DNA from: Sphingobacteriales bacterium
Lineage (GTDB): Bacteria > Bacteroidota > Bacteroidia > Chitinophagales > Chitinophagaceae
DNA length: 57,888 bases
Reading direction: 5' to 3'
NCBI GenBank assembly: GCA_004144175.1
Contig: SEFT01000022.1
Location: forward strand, 1 to 57,888
A program made the translations under genes and the position numbers. Under the pieces are notes generated by a model. The model had not been told where the DNA came from, searched no databases, and was given only the letters and a program-made list of their open reading frames with translations. Below, piece after piece: positions 50,199-57,888 of this stretch (the first letter of the stretch is position 1; every line of letters begins with the position of its first letter).

Positions 50199-52097
50199 CT
50201 ATCGTATCAATAGCACGTGGCCGGAGTGGCGTTTGGTTTGCCCTGTGGCGCCGGCCTTGTATTCCAATACATATACATAGGCGCCATTATCTGCCACTAG
50301 ATCCTTTTCAGTTCGCCCATTCCAGCCGATCGACAGGTCGTTAGTCTCAAATATTTTGTTTCCCCAACGGTTATAGATGATCATATGGAAATTAGTAATG
50401 GGACAAATGGTAAGCGGTTTGAACTCGTCATTTTTGCCATCCATATTCGGTGTAAATGCATTAGGCATTTTTACACATGTATCGCACATCGAGAATACCA
50501 CATTTACCGTATCGGTATAGCTGCCACATTCGTTCGATACATTGACGGCAAACTTTCCTTCCCTGTTCGGGATGATGCAGCAGGAATTGTAACCTGTATT
50601 CCAGCGATAGCTGACATCGGGGAGCTGCACGCCTATTGTATCGCGGTACCGCTCGCACATGACCGACTGCGGCGATAGCTCGTCCTTCGGTTTATATTTT
50701 ACATATATAGATAAGGGCACACGCTCACTTTCGCACTTACCTATGGTTTGAGAAATAAAATAAGTCCGGGTGCCCAGCAGATTGCTATTTACAGGTAGCT
50801 GATGTACATAACCGCCGGATCCGTTCTTGGAGGTATACCAGTTAACATTGCTTCCCTTCACATTCAATACCACATTCTCCGTACCGGCGCATATCATCGT
50901 ATCGCGCACTTCGGGGCTGGGTGTGGGTGGCTGTATAAATACATCAACCGTATCGCTCTGCACCCCACAGTCGCCACTGACCGTAACAATATATTTACCG
51001 GGCGTTTCTACCGTAATGCTGTCGATAGTAGCGCCTGTGTTCCATTGATAGGATTTAAATTTTTTACCAGCCTTCAGCGTTACCGGGCTGTTGCTACAGT
51101 TAATGGCTTCGCGTGGCAGGTCGAGGTAGCCTTGCGGATCGTACTTTACGCGGAAAGTATCAACATACCAGCGGCAGTTGGTATAGGTATAGCACAGATA
51201 CGTACTGTCGCTGCTCACGTTGATCGCCTCGGTACTTGCCCCTGTATTCCAGCTATAAATGCCGTCGGCCCTTTTGCTTTTGAGCGATATGGGTAGTATG
51301 CCGGGGTTGCAATAGGTCGTATCAAAGGAGGCTTTTATGGTATCGGCCGGGTTTATTTGTTCCACGCTTACATCATCGAGGTACAGGTAGCTGTGGTACT
51401 TATAGCCCGTAGCCGCTGGGTCCATTTTGATGAAGTTGGGCGGATTATTGGCATTGGTGAACACACCGATGGTCATGAACTTCTCGGTGCCGGTAGCGGT
51501 GTACAGCGTAGATATCTTGGTCCAGCCGGCTGAATCTGTGATGAATCTGCCACTGGTATTCATAATATGGTAGGGCAGGCTGAGTGTGCGGGCTGTATTG
51601 CTCTGGACTTTGTTAGCAGAAAAGTGAACCCCTACCTCATCTACAGCCAGATAGGTTTTGTTGGCGCTAAAGACGCCGTTCGTCATGGCATTGCTTACAA
51701 AAAAAGTAACGCAGTAATTTTTGCCCGCCTGTAAAGGTTGCTGTAATTCTGTTTGCAGGTATTCGCTAAAATGGTCGGTAAATACACCATTATCATATTC
51801 GGCCTCCCAGGTAATGATGCCTGCCATTCCCTTGCCGCCATGGGCCCGCTGGTACCCGAATATATTATTAGGCATACCACACTCGGCCGATATGGTGCAT
51901 CCGTTAAACAGGTCCGGAGTGCCGAAAGACGTGGGCGATACCCAGCCCGTAACATTTCCATTTAACATGCCGATGGCGCTCGGGCAAATATTATATTGTT
52001 CAAAGCCCGGGTTGGCTACCAGGTTTTGAGCATAAGTACTGCCGGAAAAGACCAACGCCAAGACATATGCAAATGCCAGCGTTATGCATTTCTTCAT
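50199..52097 (-). CDS. Type IX-secreted protein with gliding-motility C-terminal domain
   Basis: 632 residues. A signal peptide (MKKCITLAFAYVLALVFSGS, cleavage near YAQN) is followed by a lectin- or jelly-roll-like region (about 23-245, with TNPGFEQYNICPSA-like start). Several Ig/PKD-like beta repeats then carry the pattern YxWNTG-x-S/T (YSWNTGAST, YQWNTGATID, YRWNTGYNS). The last 90 residues form the type B sorting domain: PNAFTPNMDGKNDEFKP, YNRWGNKIFE, W-N-G-R-T, and the ending GHVLLIR. Such proteins are exported by the T9SS to the surface or medium. The substrate or adhesion target is unknown. Confidence 0.88.
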   Translation of the reverse strand: MKKCITLAFAYVLALVFSGSTYAQNLVANPGFEQYNICPSAIGMLNGNVTGWVSPTSFGTPDLFNGCTISAECGMPNNIFGYQRAHGGKGMAGIITWEAEYDNGVFTDHFSEYLQTELQQPLQAGKNYCVTFFVSNAMTNGVFSANKTYLAVDEVGVHFSANKVQSNTARTLSLPYHIMNTSGRFITDSAGWTKISTLYTATGTEKFMTIGVFTNANNPPNFIKMDPAATGYKYHSYLYLDDVSVEQINPADTIKASFDTTYCNPGILPISLKSKRADGIYSWNTGASTEAINVSSDSTYLCYTYTNCRWYVDTFRVKYDPQGYLDLPREAINCSNSPVTLKAGKKFKSYQWNTGATIDSITVETPGKYIVTVSGDCGVQSDTVDVFIQPPTPSPEVRDTMICAGTENVVLNVKGSNVNWYTSKNGSGGYVHQLPVNSNLLGTRTYFISQTIGKCESERVPLSIYVKYKPKDELSPQSVMCERYRDTIGVQLPDVSYRWNTGYNSCCIIPNREGKFAVNVSNECGSYTDTVNVVFSMCDTCVKMPNAFTPNMDGKNDEFKPLTICPITNFHMIIYNRWGNKIFETNDLSIGWNGRTEKDLVADNGAYVYVLEYKAGATGQTKRHSGHVLLIR

Positions 52098-52214
52098 TCA
52101 GGATGCGTTTGGGTTTTTATTAAGACAGAGTTAAAGTGCTAATATGTTGGGCTGCAATACCAACTTTTTTGGAGGAATGGAGTTTCTGTAGAAGGCTATG
52201 CTTGCGCCCGCCGT

Positions 52215-53855
52215 TTATTTCAGCTTTATCAGATGGTACGTACTCACTGCTTCAGGCCGCGTCTGGGGATTCAGGAATGCAGGCGTTACCTCACTTACAC
52301 GATAGTAAACTCCTTGATTCACAATATCATATGAATGCCCTTCTGCTTTGAGTGTATCCAACCCCGGTGGTGTGGTCAGCACATATTTGCCGGGCCGGAA
52401 GGTGCCTGTATCCCTTATCAGGTGATTTGCATAAAAATGTAGCGAAACCAAAGCATTATCGATCGACTTGAATTTCACCTCTTTAGGGTCAATATTATTT
52501 TTAGTAATATACCTGCCCACCTGCGACCCAACCTGGTATTGCATCAGGTTTCGGTAGAAATAGTGGGTAAGGAATACATTAGCCAGCATCACTCCTGCAA
52601 CAGACATATAAAAAAACTTACTTCGAACAGGCGTTTTCCACAAAGCCAACAACCATACGATGACTGCCAGTGTCCATAAAGCATACCCTAAAAAGCCCGC
52701 GGGAAATACAATTGTAATGACTAATAATGCTGCAACCAATAACAAAGCCGAAACAACTATTTGAGTGGGCTTGATGATACGAAAGAATCCCGCGAAGGAA
52801 TTTTGTTCAAAATAAGACTTCAGCAACGCCGCTACCATAATGCTGGTTAACGGGAAAACCACGAAAATATAGTGGGGCAACTGATATTTGGACGACCCGA
52901 GGGCTATGTAGCTCAGTATAAAACCACCCGTAGTGATCCACTCCTGCCCGGGTTTTAATAAGAATCTTTGTTTTGCAAGTTGTACAATATTGACAAGTAA
53001 TGCTGCCACGAAAAGTAATATCCATGGGAGGAACGCCCAAAGCATGGAAGAAAAGAGAAAATCGAAGCCGGCTCCGTTGCTCCATGGGCTTTCGCCGGTA
53101 ATGCGGCCAAAACTCTGCGACCAGTAAAAGAACCGCAGCCCCGAAACGTTCTGCAAACCGTTCACCGTTTTCTCCGGGTGCAGATCGAACTGTTGGTACA
53201 GCCCGATACTCATCGGTATCAGCAGGATAGCGATCACTATAATCCCAAGAAGGTAAGCAGGCTGAAAAAACTTCTTCCAGTCCCGCCTCAACGCCCAATC
53301 GCTGGCGAAACAAAACACCGGCACAAGCAGTGCGATAGGCCCTTTGGTCATCATGCCGAAAGAGATAGCGGCACATCCAAGCAGCAGGTATTTTAATTTA
53401 TTAGTTACATCCCATTCCTTTATCAGCCATATAGCTGTTACCACCCAGCTCATCAGAATGGTATCTGTGCGTATATCGTTTGTAACCAGAAATAGGCCCT
53501 GGCAGGTACCAAGCACCAATGCGGCCATCCGTCCTGCAGCCTCGCCGTATAGCAACCGCCCCAACCTGTAGGTAGCATATATAGCCCAAAAGGCAAATAA
53601 GACAGATGGCAATTTATAGGCAAAATTGCTGACGCCAAATACGGTCATACTCAGCGAAGTGATCCAAAAAAGAAAAGGTGGTTTATCTAAGTATTCATTA
53701 CCCCGGTCGTAGAGCTGTAAGTAGCTACCGCTCTCCGCCATCTCTCGGCTCATCTCAGCATATTGAGATGCATCCACATCCATCACATCTATATAAAATG
53801 CAGACAGGTGCAGCAGGGCAAGCAATATGAATATCCAAAACGGGACCTTAGGCAT
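52215..53855 (-). CDS. ArnT/PMT-like GT39-family glycosyltransferase
   Basis: Polytopic membrane glycosyltransferase using a polyprenyl-phosphate sugar, about 546 residues with about 12 helices. The first periplasmic loop carries DVMDVDASQYAEMSREM and DKPPFLFWI, the catalytic and metal-site region typical of the ArnT/GT39 group. The Lipid A/O-antigen role seen for ArnT is likely but not proven. Start: ATG 53855 (MPKVPFWIFILLALL) is chosen over an ORF start at 53906, which would overlap the divergent epimerase gene; a TATTTTTG element at 53881-53874 supports it. Confidence 0.8.
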   Translation of the reverse strand: MPKVPFWIFILLALLHLSAFYIDVMDVDASQYAEMSREMAESGSYLQLYDRGNEYLDKPPFLFWITSLSMTVFGVSNFAYKLPSVLFAFWAIYATYRLGRLLYGEAAGRMAALVLGTCQGLFLVTNDIRTDTILMSWVVTAIWLIKEWDVTNKLKYLLLGCAAISFGMMTKGPIALLVPVFCFASDWALRRDWKKFFQPAYLLGIIVIAILLIPMSIGLYQQFDLHPEKTVNGLQNVSGLRFFYWSQSFGRITGESPWSNGAGFDFLFSSMLWAFLPWILLFVAALLVNIVQLAKQRFLLKPGQEWITTGGFILSYIALGSSKYQLPHYIFVVFPLTSIMVAALLKSYFEQNSFAGFFRIIKPTQIVVSALLLVAALLVITIVFPAGFLGYALWTLAVIVWLLALWKTPVRSKFFYMSVAGVMLANVFLTHYFYRNLMQYQVGSQVGRYITKNNIDPKEVKFKSIDNALVSLHFYANHLIRDTGTFRPGKYVLTTPPGLDTLKAEGHSYDIVNQGVYYRVSEVTPAFLNPQTRPEAVSTYHLIKLK

Positions 53856-53873
53856 GAAGAAATTTTCCGTACG

Positions 53874-53881
53874 CAAAAATA
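53874..53881 (-). promoter_or_regulatory. -7 element of GT39-like gene
   Basis: TATTTTTG followed by GCG on the minus strand, 18 bases before the ATG at 53855. It lies in the 42-base divergent gap to the epimerase gene. Confidence 0.45.
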
Positions 53882-53897
53882 GTTGCAATTTTATTGA

Positions 53898-54932
53898 ATG
53901 CTGCAATTACGCTACTACCCATTCGAACTGGCATTTGAACACCCCTTCACCATATCAAAAGGCACCAAGATCCATCAGCCCACATTAGTAGTATCCTTGG
54001 GGCTAAGCAGGCTCATAGGTTATGGCGAAGCACCGGCTATTAATTATTACGATGTGACGGTAGCAGGCATGATAGAAACACTGGAAGCAAAGAAGGGTAT
54101 AATAGAACGATATGCCCTTACCGACCCGCAGCGCTACTGGCATTTTTTGCATCACCTGCTGCCGGGGCAAAACTTCCTGATAGCGGCACTCGACATTGCC
54201 GGGTGGGACCTGTTCTCACAGATGCGTCGTATGCCCTTGTACCAATTATTGGGTCTTCGTTGGCGGAATGTACAGACCGACTACACCATAGGTATCGACA
54301 CTGCTGAAAAGATGGTGGCCAAGCTACAGGCCAAACCATGGCCCATCTATAAGATAAAGCTGGGCAGCCCGAATGACATTGACTTACTTCGCGCGCTGCG
54401 GCAACATACAGATGCGCCATTTAGGGTGGATGCTAATGAGGGATGGAGCCTGGAAGAGGCAAAGGCACTACTACCTGAACTACAAAAGCTGGGCGTAAAC
54501 ATGATAGAGCAGCCCCTACCCAAAGCAGATTGGGAGGCTATGAAAGAATTAAAGAGCATTTCCGCGATACCGCTGTTTGCAGACGAAAGCTGCGTAACGG
54601 AGGACGACGTCGCAAAATGTGCGGAGGGTTTCAACGGAATTAATATAAAGTTGACAAAGTGCGGCGGCATCACACCTGCCCTGCGCATGATACACGAGGC
54701 GCGTAAGCTTGGGCTCAAGGTAATGATCGGCTCCATGAACGAAAGTACCATTGGTACTGCAGCCATTGCGCACCTCGTGCCGTTGCTCGATGAGGTAGAT
54801 GCCGATGGACCGTTGCTGCTGAAAGAAGATGTAGCAGAAGGCATTATGTATAAAGATGGGTTCGTTTTGCCAAGTGCCGGTCCAGGACTTGGCATACGTT
54901 TTAGAGGTGAGAAGTACGAAAAGCACCCATAA
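53898..54932 (+). CDS. Dipeptide epimerase (enolase superfamily, L-Ala-D/L-Glu type)
   Basis: Muconate-lactonising subgroup enzyme that epimerises dipeptides from peptidoglycan, such as L-Ala-D-Glu. The 344 residues show the capping start, then the catalytic Lys pair in YKIKLGSP, metal ligands Asp in FRVDANEGW, Glu in MIEQPL, Asp in FADESC, and the second Lys in INIKLTKCGG. DGPLLL near the end is also typical. The neighbouring murB makes a peptidoglycan recycling/synthesis pair. The actual dipeptide is inferred. The ATG overlaps no other chosen start. Confidence 0.88.
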   Translation: MLQLRYYPFELAFEHPFTISKGTKIHQPTLVVSLGLSRLIGYGEAPAINYYDVTVAGMIETLEAKKGIIERYALTDPQRYWHFLHHLLPGQNFLIAALDIAGWDLFSQMRRMPLYQLLGLRWRNVQTDYTIGIDTAEKMVAKLQAKPWPIYKIKLGSPNDIDLLRALRQHTDAPFRVDANEGWSLEEAKALLPELQKLGVNMIEQPLPKADWEAMKELKSISAIPLFADESCVTEDDVAKCAEGFNGINIKLTKCGGITPALRMIHEARKLGLKVMIGSMNESTIGTAAIAHLVPLLDEVDADGPLLLKEDVAEGIMYKDGFVLPSAGPGLGIRFRGEKYEKHP

Positions 54933-54955
54933 TAAGCAGAATAGAACTACTATGT

Positions 54956-54963
54956 TAACTTTG
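54956..54963 (+). promoter_or_regulatory. -7 element of murB, nearly leaderless
   Basis: TAACTTTG ends 6 bases before the ATG at 54970 and would lie inside the reading frame if an earlier start were used. This supports 54970 as the murB start. Confidence 0.45.
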
Positions 54964-54969
54964 CCACGC

Positions 54970-55983
54970 ATGCAATTACAGCAAAACGTATCGCTAAAGC
55001 CATACAATACTTTCGGACTGGATGTACCTGCGGGGCATTTTTTAGAAGTGACGGACGAAAGCCAGCTACCCGAGATAACAGACGATAGCTCGCTGCCTGC
55101 CGAAAGGCATGTGCTGGGTGGCGGTAGTAATGTATTGCTGACAAAACCGGTATCGGGCATATTGCTGCATAACAAGATAAAAGGCATCAATCGCATAAAT
55201 GAAGACGCCGACCATGTATGGCTGCAAATAGGCGCAGGCGAAAAATGGCACGACCTGGTCATATATGCCATCAACAATGACCTGGCAGGACTAGAAAACC
55301 TATCGTTGATACCAGGTACTGTAGGTGCATCGCCTATGCAGAACATTGGCGCGTACGGTGTAGAAGCAAAGGAAACAATAGAAAGCGTAACTGCATGGCA
55401 CTGGCAGGATAAAGCCTTTACTACCTACAGCAATGAAGAATGTCAATTCGGATACAGGGACAGCATCTTTAAGAATAGCCTTAAGGACAAAGTATTCATT
55501 ACCTCAGTAACCTTCCGCCTCAATAAAGTACCAAGCTTTAATACCAGCTATGGCGCTATTGAAGAGGAGCTAAAAGAAATGGGCGTAAGGGAGCTGTCTA
55601 TCCGTGCAATATCCGAAGCGGTAATTGCGATACGCACTAGTAAGCTACCTAATCCGAGCGTAATAGGCAATGCCGGCAGCTTCTTTAAGAACCCTACAAT
55701 CCCTACATCTACATTCCAACAACTGAAAAACCAGCACCCGGAAATACCATCTTACCCCGTAGACGAACAAACCGTAAAAGTACCTGCGGGATGGCTGATA
55801 GAACGGTGTAGCTGGAAGGGCTTCAGAAAAGGCGATGCAGGCGTACATACAAAGCAGGCGCTCGTACTGGTAAACTATGGCCACGCCAAAGGCGAAGACA
55901 TCTGGTTGCTGTCGGAAGATATCATACAATCGGTACAAGAGAAGTTTGGCATTACGCTGGAGCGCGAAGTGCAACTGTGGTAA
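54970..55983 (+). CDS. murB: UDP-N-acetylenolpyruvoylglucosamine reductase
   Basis: FAD enzyme that makes UDP-MurNAc with NADPH. Type I MurB with 337 residues. The FAD-binding start is NVSLKPYNTFGLD; the loop VLGGGSNVLLT and GLENLSLIPGTVGASPMQNIGAYG are clear, with Y-R-D-S-I-F-K carrying the catalytic Arg. GNAGSFFKNP holds the Ser, and LEREVQLW ends the protein. In-frame ATGs at 54856 (within the epimerase) and 54952 exist. ATG 54970 is preferred because homologues start MQ/MxxxQENVSLKPYNTF and a promoter element overlaps the longer forms. Confidence 0.93.
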   Translation: MQLQQNVSLKPYNTFGLDVPAGHFLEVTDESQLPEITDDSSLPAERHVLGGGSNVLLTKPVSGILLHNKIKGINRINEDADHVWLQIGAGEKWHDLVIYAINNDLAGLENLSLIPGTVGASPMQNIGAYGVEAKETIESVTAWHWQDKAFTTYSNEECQFGYRDSIFKNSLKDKVFITSVTFRLNKVPSFNTSYGAIEEELKEMGVRELSIRAISEAVIAIRTSKLPNPSVIGNAGSFFKNPTIPTSTFQQLKNQHPEIPSYPVDEQTVKVPAGWLIERCSWKGFRKGDAGVHTKQALVLVNYGHAKGEDIWLLSEDIIQSVQEKFGITLEREVQLW

Positions 55984-55988
55984 TAGTT

Positions 55989-57888
55989 TTAGCTACGCCT
56001 GAATAGCGGCATACGTATGTAGAAGGTAGTTCCTTTCCCTTCTTCCGTCTCGAACCATATGGTTCCTTTCCAAAACTCTATGATCTTTTTGGTCATGGCC
56101 AGGCCAAGTCCCGTGCCCGATGTCTTGGTAGTGAAGTAAGGCTGGAAGATCTTATCCACTACATCGGCAGATATACCTACACCATTATCGATGAACGATA
56201 GTAAAACCTGTCCTTCATCTTTTGTTAGCACTACCGATACTTTACCTGCCCGTCCATCGGGTATCGCCTGTACCGCATTTTCTATCAGGTTGGTAAATAC
56301 TCTTAATAACTGACTTCGGTCGGCATACACGTACAACGGATCGGCAAAGGGCTCTATGGTTACTTTTACATCCTGCTCGTTCAGGTATAGCTCTACGGTG
56401 CGGCCCAGCACATCGTTTAGCTCTATCTCCTCCGGCACAGCCTCCGGCATCTTGGCAAAGTTGGAGAACTCTGATGCGATGTACGATAGGTTATCTATCT
56501 GCTCTATCAGCGATTCGGCTACCTTGGCTGCGAGCTCTTTGACATTCGGGTAGTCGTTCCTTAGCGCCTGTTGCAGGTACTGTATATTCAACTTCATGGG
56601 CGTCAGCGGGTTCTTTATTTCATGCGCCACCTGCTGTGCCATTTCTCGCCAGGCACCTTCGCGTTCGTTGCGTGCCAGCATGGCGGCATTCTCCTCTACC
56701 TTCCGCACCATCTTGTTATACTCTTTCACCAGCATACCTATCTCATCTTCGTATGGCCAGTCTATCAGTTCATTCTTCGTAAGGCTCAGCCGCTCAAAGC
56801 GATTGATAACAACGCTAAGCGTACGCGTAAGCCACTGTGTGATGAATACCGTAAGAAGGCTGGATAAAAGGAAGATGAACGCATACAGGTTAATAAGCGC
56901 AACAAGAATATTCGATATCTGGAAGCTTAATTCTTTCTCCGACGAGAAATAAGGTATGTTGAGGAAGCCAAGCACACGGCCGTTGTATGACCATATAGGT
57001 ACATAGCAAGACAGATAACTAAGCCTGCCCACCTGTTCTTCCTGTATATGTATCGACCTGTTGATGAGCGCCAGCATATAATAGGCATCCGACTGCATAA
57101 TGCGCGCCAGCAGCGCCTTGTCATAAATGTTCTCCTGCGATGTAACCTTTAGTATCCCCGTAGCATTGAACACATTGATATCGATCTTCTGGGCATTGGC
57201 CAGCGAGGTGATGAAGTATTTGAACTCGGTGCTGGATATCTCCTTTTCAAAGGTCTCATTGTTATCCATAGCGCCGCGGTCTTTAAGATACTGCTGAGCG
57301 GTACGCTCTACAAGTTGCATTACAAGTTGTAGTTTCTTCCTGTTCGACTGTTGATACTGATAAGTGCTGTACACGATCGTTACCAACCCGATGATGAGGA
57401 AGGAGATAAGCACCACCCCCAGTAGCGAATAGTGTATGCGCCTGCGGAGTGTAAGGTTAATAAGCCTGCCGGTAAATTTGGGTTTTGTAAAATAAGAGAG
57501 ATAAGCCCTGTATAGCAACACTACAATGATCAGCAGCATTTGCACCCCGAAGATGTACGAGAATAGTGTAATGGTCTCCAGCCACAGCCTATGCACCCTC
57601 ACGATCGTCACCGTCTTCGATTCATCGGCTTTATAGAACAGCTCCGAAAGGTCGCGCCAGTTGTAGAAAGTATACGGGCCTTTCAGTTTTGTTTTATCGA
57701 GGTAGATAGGGAACACATACTCACTTGTTTGTGTAATAAGCCTGTTATGTACGTATACGCCATAGTAGTAGCGGGCTTCGTTCTGATTGCCCTTCACCGT
57801 ACCGGGTTGTAGCAGTTCGGGATACACACTCTCACCCCCCGACTCCTTCACCATAAAGTCTACAAACACATATCCTAATCTTACAGAG
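55989..57888 (-). CDS. NtrY-like sensor histidine kinase, cut by the window edge
   Basis: Partial: the frame is open through 57888, so the true N-terminus lies outside. The visible 630 or so residues hold a periplasmic part, membrane helices (one near the 5' part and one before the HAMP), a HAMP-like linker with DEIGMLVKEYNKMVRKVEE, and the dimerisation domain REGAWREMAQQVAHEIKNP with its phospho-acceptor His in the NtrY-type phrase. The HATPase end has NLIENAVQA, DNGVGI, TTKTSGTGLGLAMTKKI. The 'NPLTPMKL' continuation is a strong NtrY signature. The likely partner is the NtrX-like regulator at 36.8-37.9 kb, about 18 kb away. The stop at 55989 is 5 bases from the murB stop, convergent. Confidence 0.85.
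   Translation of the reverse strand, partial: SVRLGYVFVDFMVKESGGESVYPELLQPGTVKGNQNEARYYYGVYVHNRLITQTSEYVFPIYLDKTKLKGPYTFYNWRDLSELFYKADESKTVTIVRVHRLWLETITLFSYIFGVQMLLIIVVLLYRAYLSYFTKPKFTGRLINLTLRRRIHYSLLGVVLISFLIIGLVTIVYSTYQYQQSNRKKLQLVMQLVERTAQQYLKDRGAMDNNETFEKEISSTEFKYFITSLANAQKIDINVFNATGILKVTSQENIYDKALLARIMQSDAYYMLALINRSIHIQEEQVGRLSYLSCYVPIWSYNGRVLGFLNIPYFSSEKELSFQISNILVALINLYAFIFLLSSLLTVFITQWLTRTLSVVINRFERLSLTKNELIDWPYEDEIGMLVKEYNKMVRKVEENAAMLARNEREGAWREMAQQVAHEIKNPLTPMKLNIQYLQQALRNDYPNVKELAAKVAESLIEQIDNLSYIASEFSNFAKMPEAVPEEIELNDVLGRTVELYLNEQDVKVTIEPFADPLYVYADRSQLLRVFTNLIENAVQAIPDGRAGKVSVVLTKDEGQVLLSFIDNGVGISADVVDKIFQPYFTTKTSGTGLGLAMTKKIIEFWKGTIWFETEEGKGTTFYIRMPLFRRS

Noticed and set aside
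54856-54969. Longer murB start
   Set aside because: Would lie inside the epimerase gene and upstream of a -7 element; homologues begin near the QLQQNVSLKPYNTF segment.
1-57888. tRNA, rRNA, prophage, integrase or CRISPR
   Set aside because: Looked for by reading gaps and gene content; none had the needed motifs. Several gaps were too A+T-rich to hold a tRNA with standard stems.

Overview
The window reads as chromosomal DNA of a member of the Bacteroidota, most likely a Chitinophagaceae/Chitinophagales relative. The signs are a type IX secretion substrate with a gliding-motility C-terminal domain, YwqK/MORN proteins, DUF2480, DUF502 and DUF1015 proteins, a fatty-acid hydroxylase of the FA2H type, a CarB without its allosteric domain, and many genes preceded by the Bacteroidota -7 promoter element TAnnTTTG (seventeen good matches, several only 5-12 bases before the ATG). 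No rRNA, tRNA, CRISPR array, intact insertion sequence or prophage was recognised.

Layout. 1-547: AT-rich intergenic region with a cluster of DnaA-box-like 9-mers, a candidate replication origin. 548-6266: PpiD-like foldase, DUF2480 protein, DtxR/MntR metal repressor, L,D-transpeptidase, LutB. 6275-9750: accessory island of hypothetical membrane and lipoprotein genes on the minus strand, with a hairpin repeat, degenerate repeated spacers and a broken small lipoprotein. 9758-15971: KdsD (Kdo synthesis), PagL-like lipid A deacylase, DUF502 and SerC, DUF1015, aldo/keto reductase. 16006-21448: hypothetical secreted genes, histone-like DUF6496 protein, YihY membrane protein, Wzx-type flippase, GT4 glycosyltransferase. 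21467-23956: mreBCD. 24314-31780: carB (with a possible leader attenuator), a TonB-C protein, a frameshifted membrane gene, alaS. 31865-34362: a cytoplasmic trypsin-like protease with zinc ribbon, overlapping a partner gene; both seem to carry YbjN-like domains. 34577-36713: dnaN, then a structured non-coding stretch and a small lipoprotein.

36777-40463: an NtrX-like sigma-54 response regulator that lacks its DNA-binding domain and has an altered GAFTGA loop, directly downstream of three tandem YwqK paralogues. 40614-45577: pirin, a Fer4_19-CDGSH iron-sulfur protein, NUDIX CoA pyrophosphatase, FA2H-type hydroxylase and an RND/MMPL exporter. 45668-47107: three tandem paralogous lipoproteins, the middle one frameshifted in a G/C run. 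47154-57888: omega-amidase, FeoB, the T9SS-secreted protein, an ArnT/GT39 transferase, dipeptide epimerase, MurB, and the NtrY-like sensor kinase, which runs off the right edge.

Functional themes are envelope building (MreBCD, MurB, L,D-transpeptidase, dipeptide epimerase, KdsD, PagL, ArnT, flippase), metal homeostasis (MntR and FeoB, 44 kb apart), and a split NtrY/NtrX-type two-component pair. The most unusual items are the protease/YbjN pair, the DNA-binding-less NtrX-like regulator, the carB leader, the structured RNA after dnaN, the origin candidate, and three single-base frameshifts that all fall in small accessory genes.
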